In this document: in pieces, positions 44,370-52,806 of the stretch
Numbering within the stretch: position 1 is the first letter of the stretch
Layout of the letters: every line of letters begins with the position of its first letter
Source: Psychrobacter aquimaris
GTDB lineage: Bacteria > Pseudomonadota > Gammaproteobacteria > Pseudomonadales > Moraxellaceae
NCBI RefSeq assembly: GCF_016107525.1
Contig: NZ_JABASR010000004.1
Location: forward strand, 212,035 to 276,034
DNA length: 64,000 nucleotides
Reading direction: 5' to 3'
Notes under the pieces: generated by a model
Seen by the model: only the letters and a program-made list of their open reading frames with translations
Told to the model about the DNA's origin: nothing
Database searches by the model: none
Position numbers and translations under genes: made by a program

Positions 44370-47183
44370 TTATTCTTTGACATCACCGTTATTAAGTAAA
44401 GTCGCATCAGCTTGATCTTCAGCCCGACCCTCATTGCTGATTTCATCATCATCTTCAGCGACAAATTCAGGGACAGGATTTGGATTGACATTACCAGGTG
44501 CTGGTGCATCAGGAGAATGATCATAATAAGGCTGTTGTTGCCAAGCAGGTGGCTGATCCACATCGATACCTAAGCTTGAAATAGCATCTTTCACCAAACG
44601 CATCTCAACTTCACCCTCATCCGCTAGGCGTTTGAGCGTCGCAACAACGATATGCGCGGCATCAACGTTAAAGAAACTACGCAAATTTTCACGGGTATCA
44701 GAACGACCGTAACCATCTGTTCCTAAAGTCGTATAAGGACGATTATCTGGTAACCAAGCACGGATTTGCTCTGAATAATTGCGCATATAATCCGTCGCTG
44801 CGACTACGATACCTTCGTGCGGCGCTAACTGCTCAGTGACCCATGGCACCCGCTCTTCATCCATTGGATGCAAGCGATTATAGTCATCACAGACCATACC
44901 GTCACGAGTCAACTCGTTAAAGCTGGTCACACTCCAGACGTTGGACGTGATATTGAACTCATCTTTTAGAATCTGCGCCGCTTTTTGTACTTCACGTAAA
45001 ATAACGCCCGAGCCTAATAGTTGCACTTGAGTTGAACCATTGTCTTCGAGCAAATACATACCACGCTTGATGCCTTCTTCCACGCCTTCTGGCATCTCAG
45101 GCTGCTCATAGTTTTCGTTCATAAGTGTCAAGTAATAGTAGACGCGCTCGCCTTCACCATACATCCGGCGTAGACCGTCGTGCATAACGACTGCTAGCTC
45201 GTAACCGAAGCAAGGATCATACGTCACACAGTTAGGCACGACGTTAAATAGAATTTGTGAATGGCCATCCTGATGCTGCAAACCTTCGCCGTTCAAGGTG
45301 GTACGACCAGCCGTTGCACCCAATAAGAAACCCTGTGCTTGACAATCGCCTGCTGCCCAAGCTAAATCGCCCACACGCTGGAAACCGAACATTGAGTAAT
45401 AGATATACATTGGAATCATCGGTAACGCGTTCACAGAATAACTGGTTGCCAAAGCAATCCACGTACTCATTGCGCCTGCTTCGTTGATACCTTCTTCTAA
45501 CATGTGACCGTCGATGGCTTCTTTATAACCCATCAAGGCTTCGCTATCTTCTGGCGTATATTTTTGACCAACCGCAGAGTAGATGCCCAATTGACGGAAC
45601 ATACCTTCTAAACCAAAAGTACGCGCTTCGTCAGGTACAATCGGCACGACGCGATCTTGGATGTCTTTGTTTTTGAGCATCGCTGACAATAAGCGCACAA
45701 ACACCATAGTCGTCGATTGCTCTTTACCATTACTGCCTTTTAATACCCGATCAAACATCGATAATTCAGGGATATTCAGTGGAATATGGCCACTGCGACG
45801 ATTTGGCAAATGACCACCCAATGCTTCACGACGACCTTTAAGGTACTTCATCTCCGCTGAACCTTCTTCAGGGCGATAAAACGGTAGCGTCTCTAACTGC
45901 TCGTCAGTAAATGGTAAATCAAAGCGATCACGGAAATACATCAAGGCTTCTTGATCGAGCTTCTTAATCTGATGTGATTTATTGACCGCTTGTGTTTGAG
46001 CCGATAAGCCATAGCCTTTGACCGTTTTGACCAAAATAACGGTTGGCTGACCTTTGGTTTTCATGGCTTCACTAAAGGCGGCATAGACTTTCATTGGATC
46101 ATGGCCACCACGATTCAAGCGTGAGATATCCTCATCAGATAGTGCATCAGCCATCTCTTCTAACTCAGGATATTTACCAAAGAACTCTTTGCGCGTAAAT
46201 TCAGGTGTACGGGCTTCGTATAGCTGATACTCACCATCGACCGCTTCTTCCATACGATGTTTGAGCACGCCAGTTTTGTCATTGGCAAGTAAACTGTCCC
46301 ATTTACCACCCCAAATAACTTTAATCACTCGCCAGCCAGCGCCGCGGAACACAGACTCTAGCTCTTGAATGATTTTACCGTTACCACGGACTGGACCATC
46401 GAGGCGCTGTAAATTACAGTTGACGACCCAAATCAGATTATCTAACTTCTCACGACCAGCAAGCGATATCGCTCCTAAACTCTCTGGCTCATCAGTTTCA
46501 CCATCACCCAAGAATGTCCAAATCTTACGACCTTCTTTCTCTAGCAGACCGCGGTTTTCCATATAGCGATGTACATGGGCATGGTAAATCGACATGATCG
46601 GACCAAGTCCCATCGATACGGTTGGAAACTGCCAATAATCAGGCATAAGGTATGGATGAGGATAGCTTGATAAGCCTTTGCCACCGACTTCACGACGGAA
46701 ATTATCAAGCTGATCTTCGGTCAATCGACCTTCTAAATAAGAGCGCGCATAAATACCAGGTGCTGAGTGACCTTGATAATAAATCATGTCACCGCCGAAG
46801 TGATCGCTAGCCGCGCGGAAGAAATGGTTAAAACCAGTTTCATAAAGCGTCGCACTAGAAGCAAATGTTGCTAAATGCCCACCCAAGTCGTCGTCGTTTT
46901 TGTTCGCGCGCATGACCATGGCCAAGGCGTTATAGCGAATCAACGCACGAATTTTGCGCTCAATAGTTAGGTCACCAGGGTACATCGGCTCATCTTCAAC
47001 GGCGATGGTATTGATATAAGCGGTATCGAGACGATTGAACGGCAGGTCTTCTTGAACTGCCATGTTGTATAAAGCTTTTAGCAGAAACTGAGCGCGATCT
47101 TTGTCTGCATGTTTGATAACAGATTCAAACGCTTCCAGCCACTCTTGGGTTTCGGTGCTATCAGCATCCTTATAATAATTCAT
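44370..47183 (-). CDS. aceE: Pyruvate dehydrogenase E1 (homodimeric)
   Basis: 937 residues. Thiamine-diphosphate-dependent decarboxylase of the homodimeric E1 type. Seen: WTFLGDGETDEPESLGAI (ThDP/Mg2+-binding GDG with the second metal ligand), NCNLQRLDGPVRGNGKI, and the TNGYGRSDTREN-like GTDGYGRSDTRENLR near the C-terminus. The final 50 residues are acidic and Pro-rich, longer than in E. coli (887). I prefer the ATG at 47183 with an AAGGA site eight bases upstream; a GTG one codon earlier also fits. aceF follows after 25 bases. The 600-base upstream region must hold the promoter; no pdhR is adjacent. Confidence 0.96.
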   Translation of the reverse strand: MNYYKDADSTETQEWLEAFESVIKHADKDRAQFLLKALYNMAVQEDLPFNRLDTAYINTIAVEDEPMYPGDLTIERKIRALIRYNALAMVMRANKNDDDLGGHLATFASSATLYETGFNHFFRAASDHFGGDMIYYQGHSAPGIYARSYLEGRLTEDQLDNFRREVGGKGLSSYPHPYLMPDYWQFPTVSMGLGPIMSIYHAHVHRYMENRGLLEKEGRKIWTFLGDGETDEPESLGAISLAGREKLDNLIWVVNCNLQRLDGPVRGNGKIIQELESVFRGAGWRVIKVIWGGKWDSLLANDKTGVLKHRMEEAVDGEYQLYEARTPEFTRKEFFGKYPELEEMADALSDEDISRLNRGGHDPMKVYAAFSEAMKTKGQPTVILVKTVKGYGLSAQTQAVNKSHQIKKLDQEALMYFRDRFDLPFTDEQLETLPFYRPEEGSAEMKYLKGRREALGGHLPNRRSGHIPLNIPELSMFDRVLKGSNGKEQSTTMVFVRLLSAMLKNKDIQDRVVPIVPDEARTFGLEGMFRQLGIYSAVGQKYTPEDSEALMGYKEAIDGHMLEEGINEAGAMSTWIALATSYSVNALPMIPMYIYYSMFGFQRVGDLAWAAGDCQAQGFLLGATAGRTTLNGEGLQHQDGHSQILFNVVPNCVTYDPCFGYELAVVMHDGLRRMYGEGERVYYYLTLMNENYEQPEMPEGVEEGIKRGMYLLEDNGSTQVQLLGSGVILREVQKAAQILKDEFNITSNVWSVTSFNELTRDGMVCDDYNRLHPMDEERVPWVTEQLAPHEGIVVAATDYMRNYSEQIRAWLPDNRPYTTLGTDGYGRSDTRENLRSFFNVDAAHIVVATLKRLADEGEVEMRLVKDAISSLGIDVDQPPAWQQQPYYDHSPDAPAPGNVNPNPVPEFVAEDDDEISNEGRAEDQADATLLNNGDVKE

Positions 47184-47812
47184 CACTATTGTCCTTTTTT
47201 ATCAGTCAGTCCTGCCCGGAGACAGGATATTATTAAATCAAAGTATTACTTCAATATTGTCGTGCGGGAATGATTTTCTCAATGACTTCCTTGTTAATTT
47301 GAAGAAGTGACATTTATAGTAGGGTGCGGTTATACAGCAGTATTTGACCGACTCATAATCTGGAGCGGCCTCACATAGCCAAAATAAAAACAGCGCTACT
47401 ATCCATTGCATATGAATTGAGTATTTAGAAGTGGTTAGATAATAAAATGCCAACCCAACTTTATAGTCAATTATCAAACGATAATAACTCTTTATTATAG
47501 GCTCTTATGCTTCGGTTGTTTATAGCTGTAAAGAAATGGTGATATGACAAGTATTTTTGAAATAAATAATGATTAGTTTTTTCAGAAATGTTTCAAAGAA
47601 ATATCAGGGTTAATCACTAACGAGCTAACGTCTATAGCTCGATACTGTAACCGGTCATGAAATATCTGCCATTCGTCCATTTCGTAGGACTTTTACTAAA
47701 TTATTACTTAATATGTTAAGTTACATAATATATACATTAGTTTAGTTAGTGAAATAATTGAGAGCTAGTTAAACGCTTATAGCAAGTTTTAGCTTCTTAT
47801 AGGGATAACCAT
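47184..47812. other. Intergenic region between divergent aceE and the surface-protein cluster
   Basis: About 630 bases. A small minus-strand frame at 47238-47477 (79 residues) has no ribosome site, no family pattern and unusual composition, so I do not call it. The region is AT-rich near 47700-47790 and probably holds the promoters of aceE and of the 47.8 kb gene. No repeat or RNA gene is seen. Confidence 0.55.
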
Positions 47813-49903
47813 ATGCATAAAACGCCATACGTTCTAAATTCAATAATCTCACAACTATTCAGTAAATATATATATCATGTACTGGCATTGATAGCCACGA
47901 TTGCTATGCTTCTAATCAATAATTCGGCCTTAGCTGCAGTAACTTGTGATGCAGGGTTCATATCTGATAATTTTGACATTGCAGATTATACTAGTTTGGC
48001 ACCAGTCACTTCACCACCCAACCCTAAAATCGATCAAAATATAGCTGGTATAAGCAATGAGAGCTACCTGATTGCATCCGATGTCCTTACCACTAACGGA
48101 ATCCTAAGTGCTGGAGGAGTAAACATATACCAATCAACGAATATTCCAGTCACTACGTCTACTGAAGCAGCTCAGGTATTCCGTTTCTATCAAGATTTTG
48201 CTAATAAAACAACAACTAGAACCGTTTCATATACCTTCAAAAATAAATTTACAAATCAGCCTCAAGCTCTCAATAAATTGGGCTTAAGCGTATTTGATAT
48301 AGACACTAATTATGCTGGATATACTTCTTCAGGTACCTCACGTACTGATTACTTCGAGTTTTTTGATCAAGTTATAATAACAGGCTTTACCAGTGCTAAT
48401 CCAACAACACCTATTACTCCTATCATTCAGTCTAAAGGTTCAGGCATATCTAGCTCAGCGCCTTATCGCCAAACTAACACGACCAGTAGTGTTAGTTGTG
48501 GCGGTTTAGATGACAACTGCAAAGTTTCAGTTGCATTTAATCAGCCTATTGTCAGAGTAGATATTAATTATGGCAACAATGTAAACTTAAATTATTATGA
48601 TCAAAGCGATGATAATGGGGATGGTATACAACTCAATGACCCTGGCGATCAACTAATTGATATTAGATTTGATGGCTACTGCTATAAACCACAGCCACGA
48701 TTGACTTATAAAAAAGAACTTTCAGGGCCTCGTAAAGCAAATACGGATCAGTTCACTGTCCAAATAAAAGATAATGCAGACAGCTCTGTAGTCACTAATG
48801 GCATTACTTCGACCACTACACAGGGTTCAGGCAATACTGTCACTACTGGTACTGGCACTACGGGGTCTTTCAAAGTTAACCCTACTAAAACTTATACGTT
48901 AGCAGAAACGATAGCTGGAACGACTAACTTAGCAGATTATACTGCTTCATATGCATGTAAAAATTCGGATAGTGAGCCCGTAACCACTTTAGACCCAAAG
49001 AACCTAAAGATGACTTACGGAGATAACTGGACTTGCATCATTACAAACGGCAGGCCTAATTACGTATTCTCAGGAATCGTGTTTAACGACAATGGTAAAA
49101 TTACAAGCCCAACTAAAGATGATATATCCGATAAATATCTAAATAACCGTCTTTACTTCAACGGTAAATACGATTCACCAACTGAATCTGGTATTCCTTT
49201 TACTACAGGTCATACTATCACCCTGAATAAATGCGCAGGTGATACGGGTACGTTTACATCTCAAACTATGAACATCAATCCTGATGGAACCTATAGTTTT
49301 ACTCTGACACCTGCACAGCTTGGAAGCAATACGAGGCTCTGTGCTACTCAGAATGAACCTAATAATTACACATACTCTGTTGACACTACGAGCAATGTGC
49401 GACAAATAAACATTACAAATAATACATTTAATTATCCTGATAACAACTTCGGTGATGTTATTCAAGATAATGCAGCTCTAGTACTGTTCAAGAGTCAATA
49501 TGTACATGACTGCAACTTGACTGACCTGACGACCATTAGTGTTAATTATACGGGTAGCGCCAATACTGTTTATAGTACAAACCCAATATCTAACATCATA
49601 CCAGGCCAGTGTATCGCTTATAGGATTGAAGCTGTTAACCGTGGTAATGTGCCTTTGACAGATATCATTATTAGAGACACCTTACAGAAAAAAGGAGAAA
49701 ATGGTGCTCTTGTAACGTCTACTTTAGCCACGCCTACACCTATTGGAGAAAATAGCGGTGTACCTTCTTTTTCAAGCAGTTCAGTGTCCATTGGTAATAA
49801 TGGTCTAGTGCTAACTAATGGCTTTCCGCTAGGAATTACTAGCTCTGATCGCAGTCGAGCTATTCGCTTCAATACTAAGTACGGCACTACTATAACTCCC
49901 TAG
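47813..49903 (+). CDS. Secreted multidomain surface protein (prealbumin-like/DUF11-type)
   Basis: 696 residues. A long signal peptide (hydrophobic LALIATIAMLLINNSALA, cleavage near residue 43 before AVTCD) is followed by an all-beta module of about 240 residues, with SVFDIDTNYAGY and an acidic DDNGDGIQLNDPGD loop that looks calcium-binding. A prealbumin/SpaA-like repeat comes next (LTYKKELSGPRKANTD...YACKNSDSEP...NWTCIITNGRPN). Then SGIVFNDNGK opens another SdrD_B-like domain. The last 140 residues have the module LVLFKSQYVHDC...IIPGQCIAYRIEAVNRGN. No sortase or C-terminal anchor motif is visible. A strong terminator follows, so it is transcribed apart from the next genes. Function unknown; adhesin or surface structure inferred. 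Confidence 0.8.
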   Translation: MHKTPYVLNSIISQLFSKYIYHVLALIATIAMLLINNSALAAVTCDAGFISDNFDIADYTSLAPVTSPPNPKIDQNIAGISNESYLIASDVLTTNGILSAGGVNIYQSTNIPVTTSTEAAQVFRFYQDFANKTTTRTVSYTFKNKFTNQPQALNKLGLSVFDIDTNYAGYTSSGTSRTDYFEFFDQVIITGFTSANPTTPITPIIQSKGSGISSSAPYRQTNTTSSVSCGGLDDNCKVSVAFNQPIVRVDINYGNNVNLNYYDQSDDNGDGIQLNDPGDQLIDIRFDGYCYKPQPRLTYKKELSGPRKANTDQFTVQIKDNADSSVVTNGITSTTTQGSGNTVTTGTGTTGSFKVNPTKTYTLAETIAGTTNLADYTASYACKNSDSEPVTTLDPKNLKMTYGDNWTCIITNGRPNYVFSGIVFNDNGKITSPTKDDISDKYLNNRLYFNGKYDSPTESGIPFTTGHTITLNKCAGDTGTFTSQTMNINPDGTYSFTLTPAQLGSNTRLCATQNEPNNYTYSVDTTSNVRQINITNNTFNYPDNNFGDVIQDNAALVLFKSQYVHDCNLTDLTTISVNYTGSANTVYSTNPISNIIPGQCIAYRIEAVNRGNVPLTDIIIRDTLQKKGENGALVTSTLATPTPIGENSGVPSFSSSSVSIGNNGLVLTNGFPLGITSSDRSRAIRFNTKYGTTITP

Positions 49904-49952
49904 TAAATACTTTTCCTTACCTACTACTAAATCTAGAAAAAATTTTCTTACC

Positions 49953-49985
49953 AATAAAAGCCCTATCTCCTTAGATAGGGCTTTT
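49953..49985 (+). terminator. Intrinsic terminator after the 696-residue surface protein gene
   Basis: AAAAGCCCTATC, six bases and GATAGGGCTTTT form a perfect 12-base-pair stem. It splits the surface cluster into two transcription units. Confidence 0.93.
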
Positions 49986-50176
49986 ACCGTTTGTGTACTT
50001 CAAAATACCATTTGTCGTTTTTGTAGTGAATATTTGTATTGTTTACGTGAAAATAGTTCTTAGAAACAATTCTAACTTTGTCAGCATCTTTTATTCGTAG
50101 TTGATTGCAGTTTTTATGCTGCATAGGACGAAATCGAGATTAACTTGATAATAATGGTATAAGCAAGGAACACGAT

Positions 50177-50641
50177 ATGAAAGGTTTTAATTTTTTACGC
50201 GGTGCCATATTAGCAGGCTTAGCATCAGTCACAGTATTAAGTACTGCCCACGCCAATGATGCCTTAAAAATGGATTTAACAGCCAATCAAGTAGTCAAAA
50301 GTGCCGAAGGTAAAACTTCTTATGTCCCTGTTCGTAACGCTCCAGCGGGCACGGTTATTCAATACAAAGCAACCTATAGCAATACCATTAATAAAGATAT
50401 CCAAGATCTGGCTGTCGTACTACCTATCCCTGCCAATATGACTTTCACTGGTGACGCTAACCCTACCAGTGCTCAAGCCAGTATCGATGGCAAGAACTAT
50501 GCCGATATGCCACTGATGCGTAAAGTCGATGGCAAAATGGTCAAAATTCCATTTTCTGAATACCGTACCCTGCGTTGGAATATAAAGCTATTACCAGCAC
50601 AAAAATCTGCAGCCGTTGCTCTTAACACAATTGTTAACTAG
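50177..50641 (+). CDS. Small secreted single-domain DUF11-like protein
   Basis: 154 residues. Signal peptide MKGFNFLRGAILAGLASVTV ending STAHA, cleavage before NDALK. The mature 128 residues are one Ig-like beta domain of the DUF11 kind: GTVIQYKATYSNTINKDI, LAVVLPIPANMTFTGDANP, SIDGKNYADMP and the end FSEYRTLRWNIKLLPAQKSA. A ribosome site with AAGGAAC precedes the ATG. It stands 51 bases before the 678-residue gene with no terminator between, so they are probably co-transcribed. I read it as a small subunit or accessory of the surface system. Confidence 0.8.
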   Translation: MKGFNFLRGAILAGLASVTVLSTAHANDALKMDLTANQVVKSAEGKTSYVPVRNAPAGTVIQYKATYSNTINKDIQDLAVVLPIPANMTFTGDANPTSAQASIDGKNYADMPLMRKVDGKMVKIPFSEYRTLRWNIKLLPAQKSAAVALNTIVN

Positions 50642-50692
50642 ACCTCCCCTTCAACTCATAAAATACTGCTTTTTCAATTCTAGGATATCTCT

Positions 50693-52729
50693 ATGAAATC
50701 AAACAATTTTAATCATAGCCTGTTAGCCATTGGTGTTGCCGCAGTGATGGGTATCTCTACAGGTGCTATGGCTGAAACTAAGACCGCAACAGGCGCAGTC
50801 GTTATTGATAATACTGCAAAAGCTAGCTATAGCGTTGATGGCGTTACACAGAATGAAGTCATCTCAAACAAAGTTACGGTTAATGTATCTGAAAGTGGTT
50901 CTTTCTTATTAATTGCCCAAAATGCAGATGGCAAACCTGGTGATGATTTGAACGCTGGAGTAGAAGTTGTTCCTACTGGTATTGCTCAATTCACTCACCG
51001 CTTAGAAAACTTAGGTAACTTAACTGATACCTATACCATGGCATTGCCAAACAAGAATGATGGTACTAAGAACTTCGATCTTGCCGCTACTAAAGTCACT
51101 TATGTCGTTTACAAAGACAATGGCACCGTAGTTAGAACAGTGAGCGATATAACGGGAACTGCTTTCACGGACACAGCTATTGTTCTAGCAAAAGACGAAT
51201 ATGCGGTCATCACGATCAACGGTAAAACTACTGGTAACGTAGGTGGTGATACTCAGAATTTAACTCTAACTGCTAAGAGTACTTATCTAGCAGGCAAAGG
51301 ATCAGATGCGACTGCTACTAATACAGATGAATCCATCACTAAACTACCAGTATTCAGTATTGTAAAATCAGTTTCACAAACGTTGGATCTAAACAAGCCT
51401 AATGCTACTGCTGAGTATACTATTACCGTCAAAAACGACGACTCTGCTACTTACGCGGCAAATGCTGTCGGTGCCAAAATTGTTGATAACCTACCACAAG
51501 GTCTAAAACTTGTATCAGGATCAATCGTTGTATCTGCTGCTACAGGCTCTACTGGGGTAGTGACAGGTTCAACAACTGAGACCACGGCTGGTGCAGCAGC
51601 AGGTACAACATTAGATGGTTTTACCATTAATGGTGTTACCCTTCCAAAAGGTCAGTCAATTGTTGTTAAATTCCAAGTGCAAAAAGACGCTCTTCCTTTA
51701 GCCAAAACTACTATCAACCATGCCAGTGTTGAAGTACCTTTGGGTGGTGGCAGTAATGTCACTATTATCGATAGTACTGATGGTACTAACGGTGGAGAAA
51801 ACACAGGTACATATTATCCTAATGGCGCCGACAACGAAAATCAAACTGGTGCTACTCCAACTACACCAGGTGGCGACTCTACACAACCTTTGACCTCTAA
51901 TCAACGTGGTCTAACACTTACTGGTGAAACTGTTAGAGAAATACCAAATACGTCAACGGCTGTTACTCAAGTAGTACATCAGACTGTCATCACTAACACT
52001 GGTCGTGAGACTGAAGGTGCTAACGCTGGTGAATTGAAATTCAAAATCGAAGATGGCGGTACTAATGCCAATGTTAAACCTGCTGAGACTGGTGTCATTA
52101 CGCTTACTTATGATGTAGATGGTAATCCAGCTACTACTACCGATATTTCTATTGTTACTCTGCCATACAATACAAGCGGTGAATATGATATCAACTCTGC
52201 ATTCTCAGGTGGTATTGCACCTAAAGGTACAGTAACTATCAGTTATCCCGTCGTATCAACGAATGCCGTGACTGGCACTTATGAGACTACCTTAGTCACA
52301 TTAATCCCAGGTGGTACTGATAGACCAGTGGCTCCAACTCCTGTCACTGATACCACTAATGTCAAAGGTTTACAATTAGTTAAGAGTCAGGCATTAGACG
52401 CTACCTGTAGCGGTACCGTTGCTGCCAGTGCATTCAGCTCTTCTGCTACGCCACTCGAAGCATTACCTGGACAGTGTGTGGTCTATAAAATCGTAGCAAC
52501 TAATACTTTCTCAAGCTTTGGTATTAATGACTTAGTAATCTCAGATTTGTTATCTAACTTTTCAGCAGGCGCTACTGTTCAATCTATAACTCCTACCACC
52601 ACTACTGGTTCGGGTAACACGATTACGGTCCCCGCTAACAACAACAACACATCTATTAATACATCAGTAAGTCCGTTAGCAGCCACTAATACAGCTACTC
52701 TACAGTTCTCAATCAAAATCAAACCTTAA
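50693..52729 (+). CDS. Large secreted DUF11-repeat protein
   Basis: 678 residues. Signal peptide ends ISTGAMA, cleavage before ETKT. The mature N-terminus has VIDNTAKASYSVDG...NEVISNKVTVNV, a module also seen at the start of the next protein. Residues about 220-345 contain a DUF11-type domain (FSIVKSVSQTLD...AKIVDNLPQGLKLVSGSI). The middle is Thr/Gly-rich linker with repeated strands. Residues 557-678 hold LVKSQALDATC...LPGQCVVYKIVATN, the Cys-paired module shared with the 47.8 kb protein. The AGGATAT site sits just before the ATG. A 28-base hairpin separates it from the next gene. Likely exported and displayed; function unknown. Confidence 0.8.
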   Translation: MKSNNFNHSLLAIGVAAVMGISTGAMAETKTATGAVVIDNTAKASYSVDGVTQNEVISNKVTVNVSESGSFLLIAQNADGKPGDDLNAGVEVVPTGIAQFTHRLENLGNLTDTYTMALPNKNDGTKNFDLAATKVTYVVYKDNGTVVRTVSDITGTAFTDTAIVLAKDEYAVITINGKTTGNVGGDTQNLTLTAKSTYLAGKGSDATATNTDESITKLPVFSIVKSVSQTLDLNKPNATAEYTITVKNDDSATYAANAVGAKIVDNLPQGLKLVSGSIVVSAATGSTGVVTGSTTETTAGAAAGTTLDGFTINGVTLPKGQSIVVKFQVQKDALPLAKTTINHASVEVPLGGGSNVTIIDSTDGTNGGENTGTYYPNGADNENQTGATPTTPGGDSTQPLTSNQRGLTLTGETVREIPNTSTAVTQVVHQTVITNTGRETEGANAGELKFKIEDGGTNANVKPAETGVITLTYDVDGNPATTTDISIVTLPYNTSGEYDINSAFSGGIAPKGTVTISYPVVSTNAVTGTYETTLVTLIPGGTDRPVAPTPVTDTTNVKGLQLVKSQALDATCSGTVAASAFSSSATPLEALPGQCVVYKIVATNTFSSFGINDLVISDLLSNFSAGATVQSITPTTTTGSGNTITVPANNNNTSINTSVSPLAATNTATLQFSIKIKP

Positions 52730-52744
52730 TTAATTCCTAGTTAA

Positions 52745-52772
52745 CCTACAAGCATTTCAGGATGCTTGTAGG
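52745..52772 (+). promoter_or_regulatory. Intercistronic 11-bp hairpin without T run
   Basis: CCTACAAGCAT, six bases and its exact complement lie between the 678-residue gene and the giant gene. There is no T run, so it is unlikely to be a strong terminator. It may set mRNA stability or relative expression of the two genes (inference). An ATG at 52762 inside the hairpin is not used as a start for the giant gene. Confidence 0.55.
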
Positions 52773-52806
52773 TTCCCTCACCGATATTTTATTGGATAAG
52801 CGACAC

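Noticed and set aside
43448..44563. Several long frames antisense or out of frame to aceF and aceE
   Set aside because: They are shadows of the biased codon use in the lipoyl linkers; none has a ribosome site or a recognisable product.
47238..47477. 79-residue minus-strand ORF upstream of aceE
   Set aside because: No ribosome site, no family pattern and erratic composition in an AT-rich promoter region; treated as chance.
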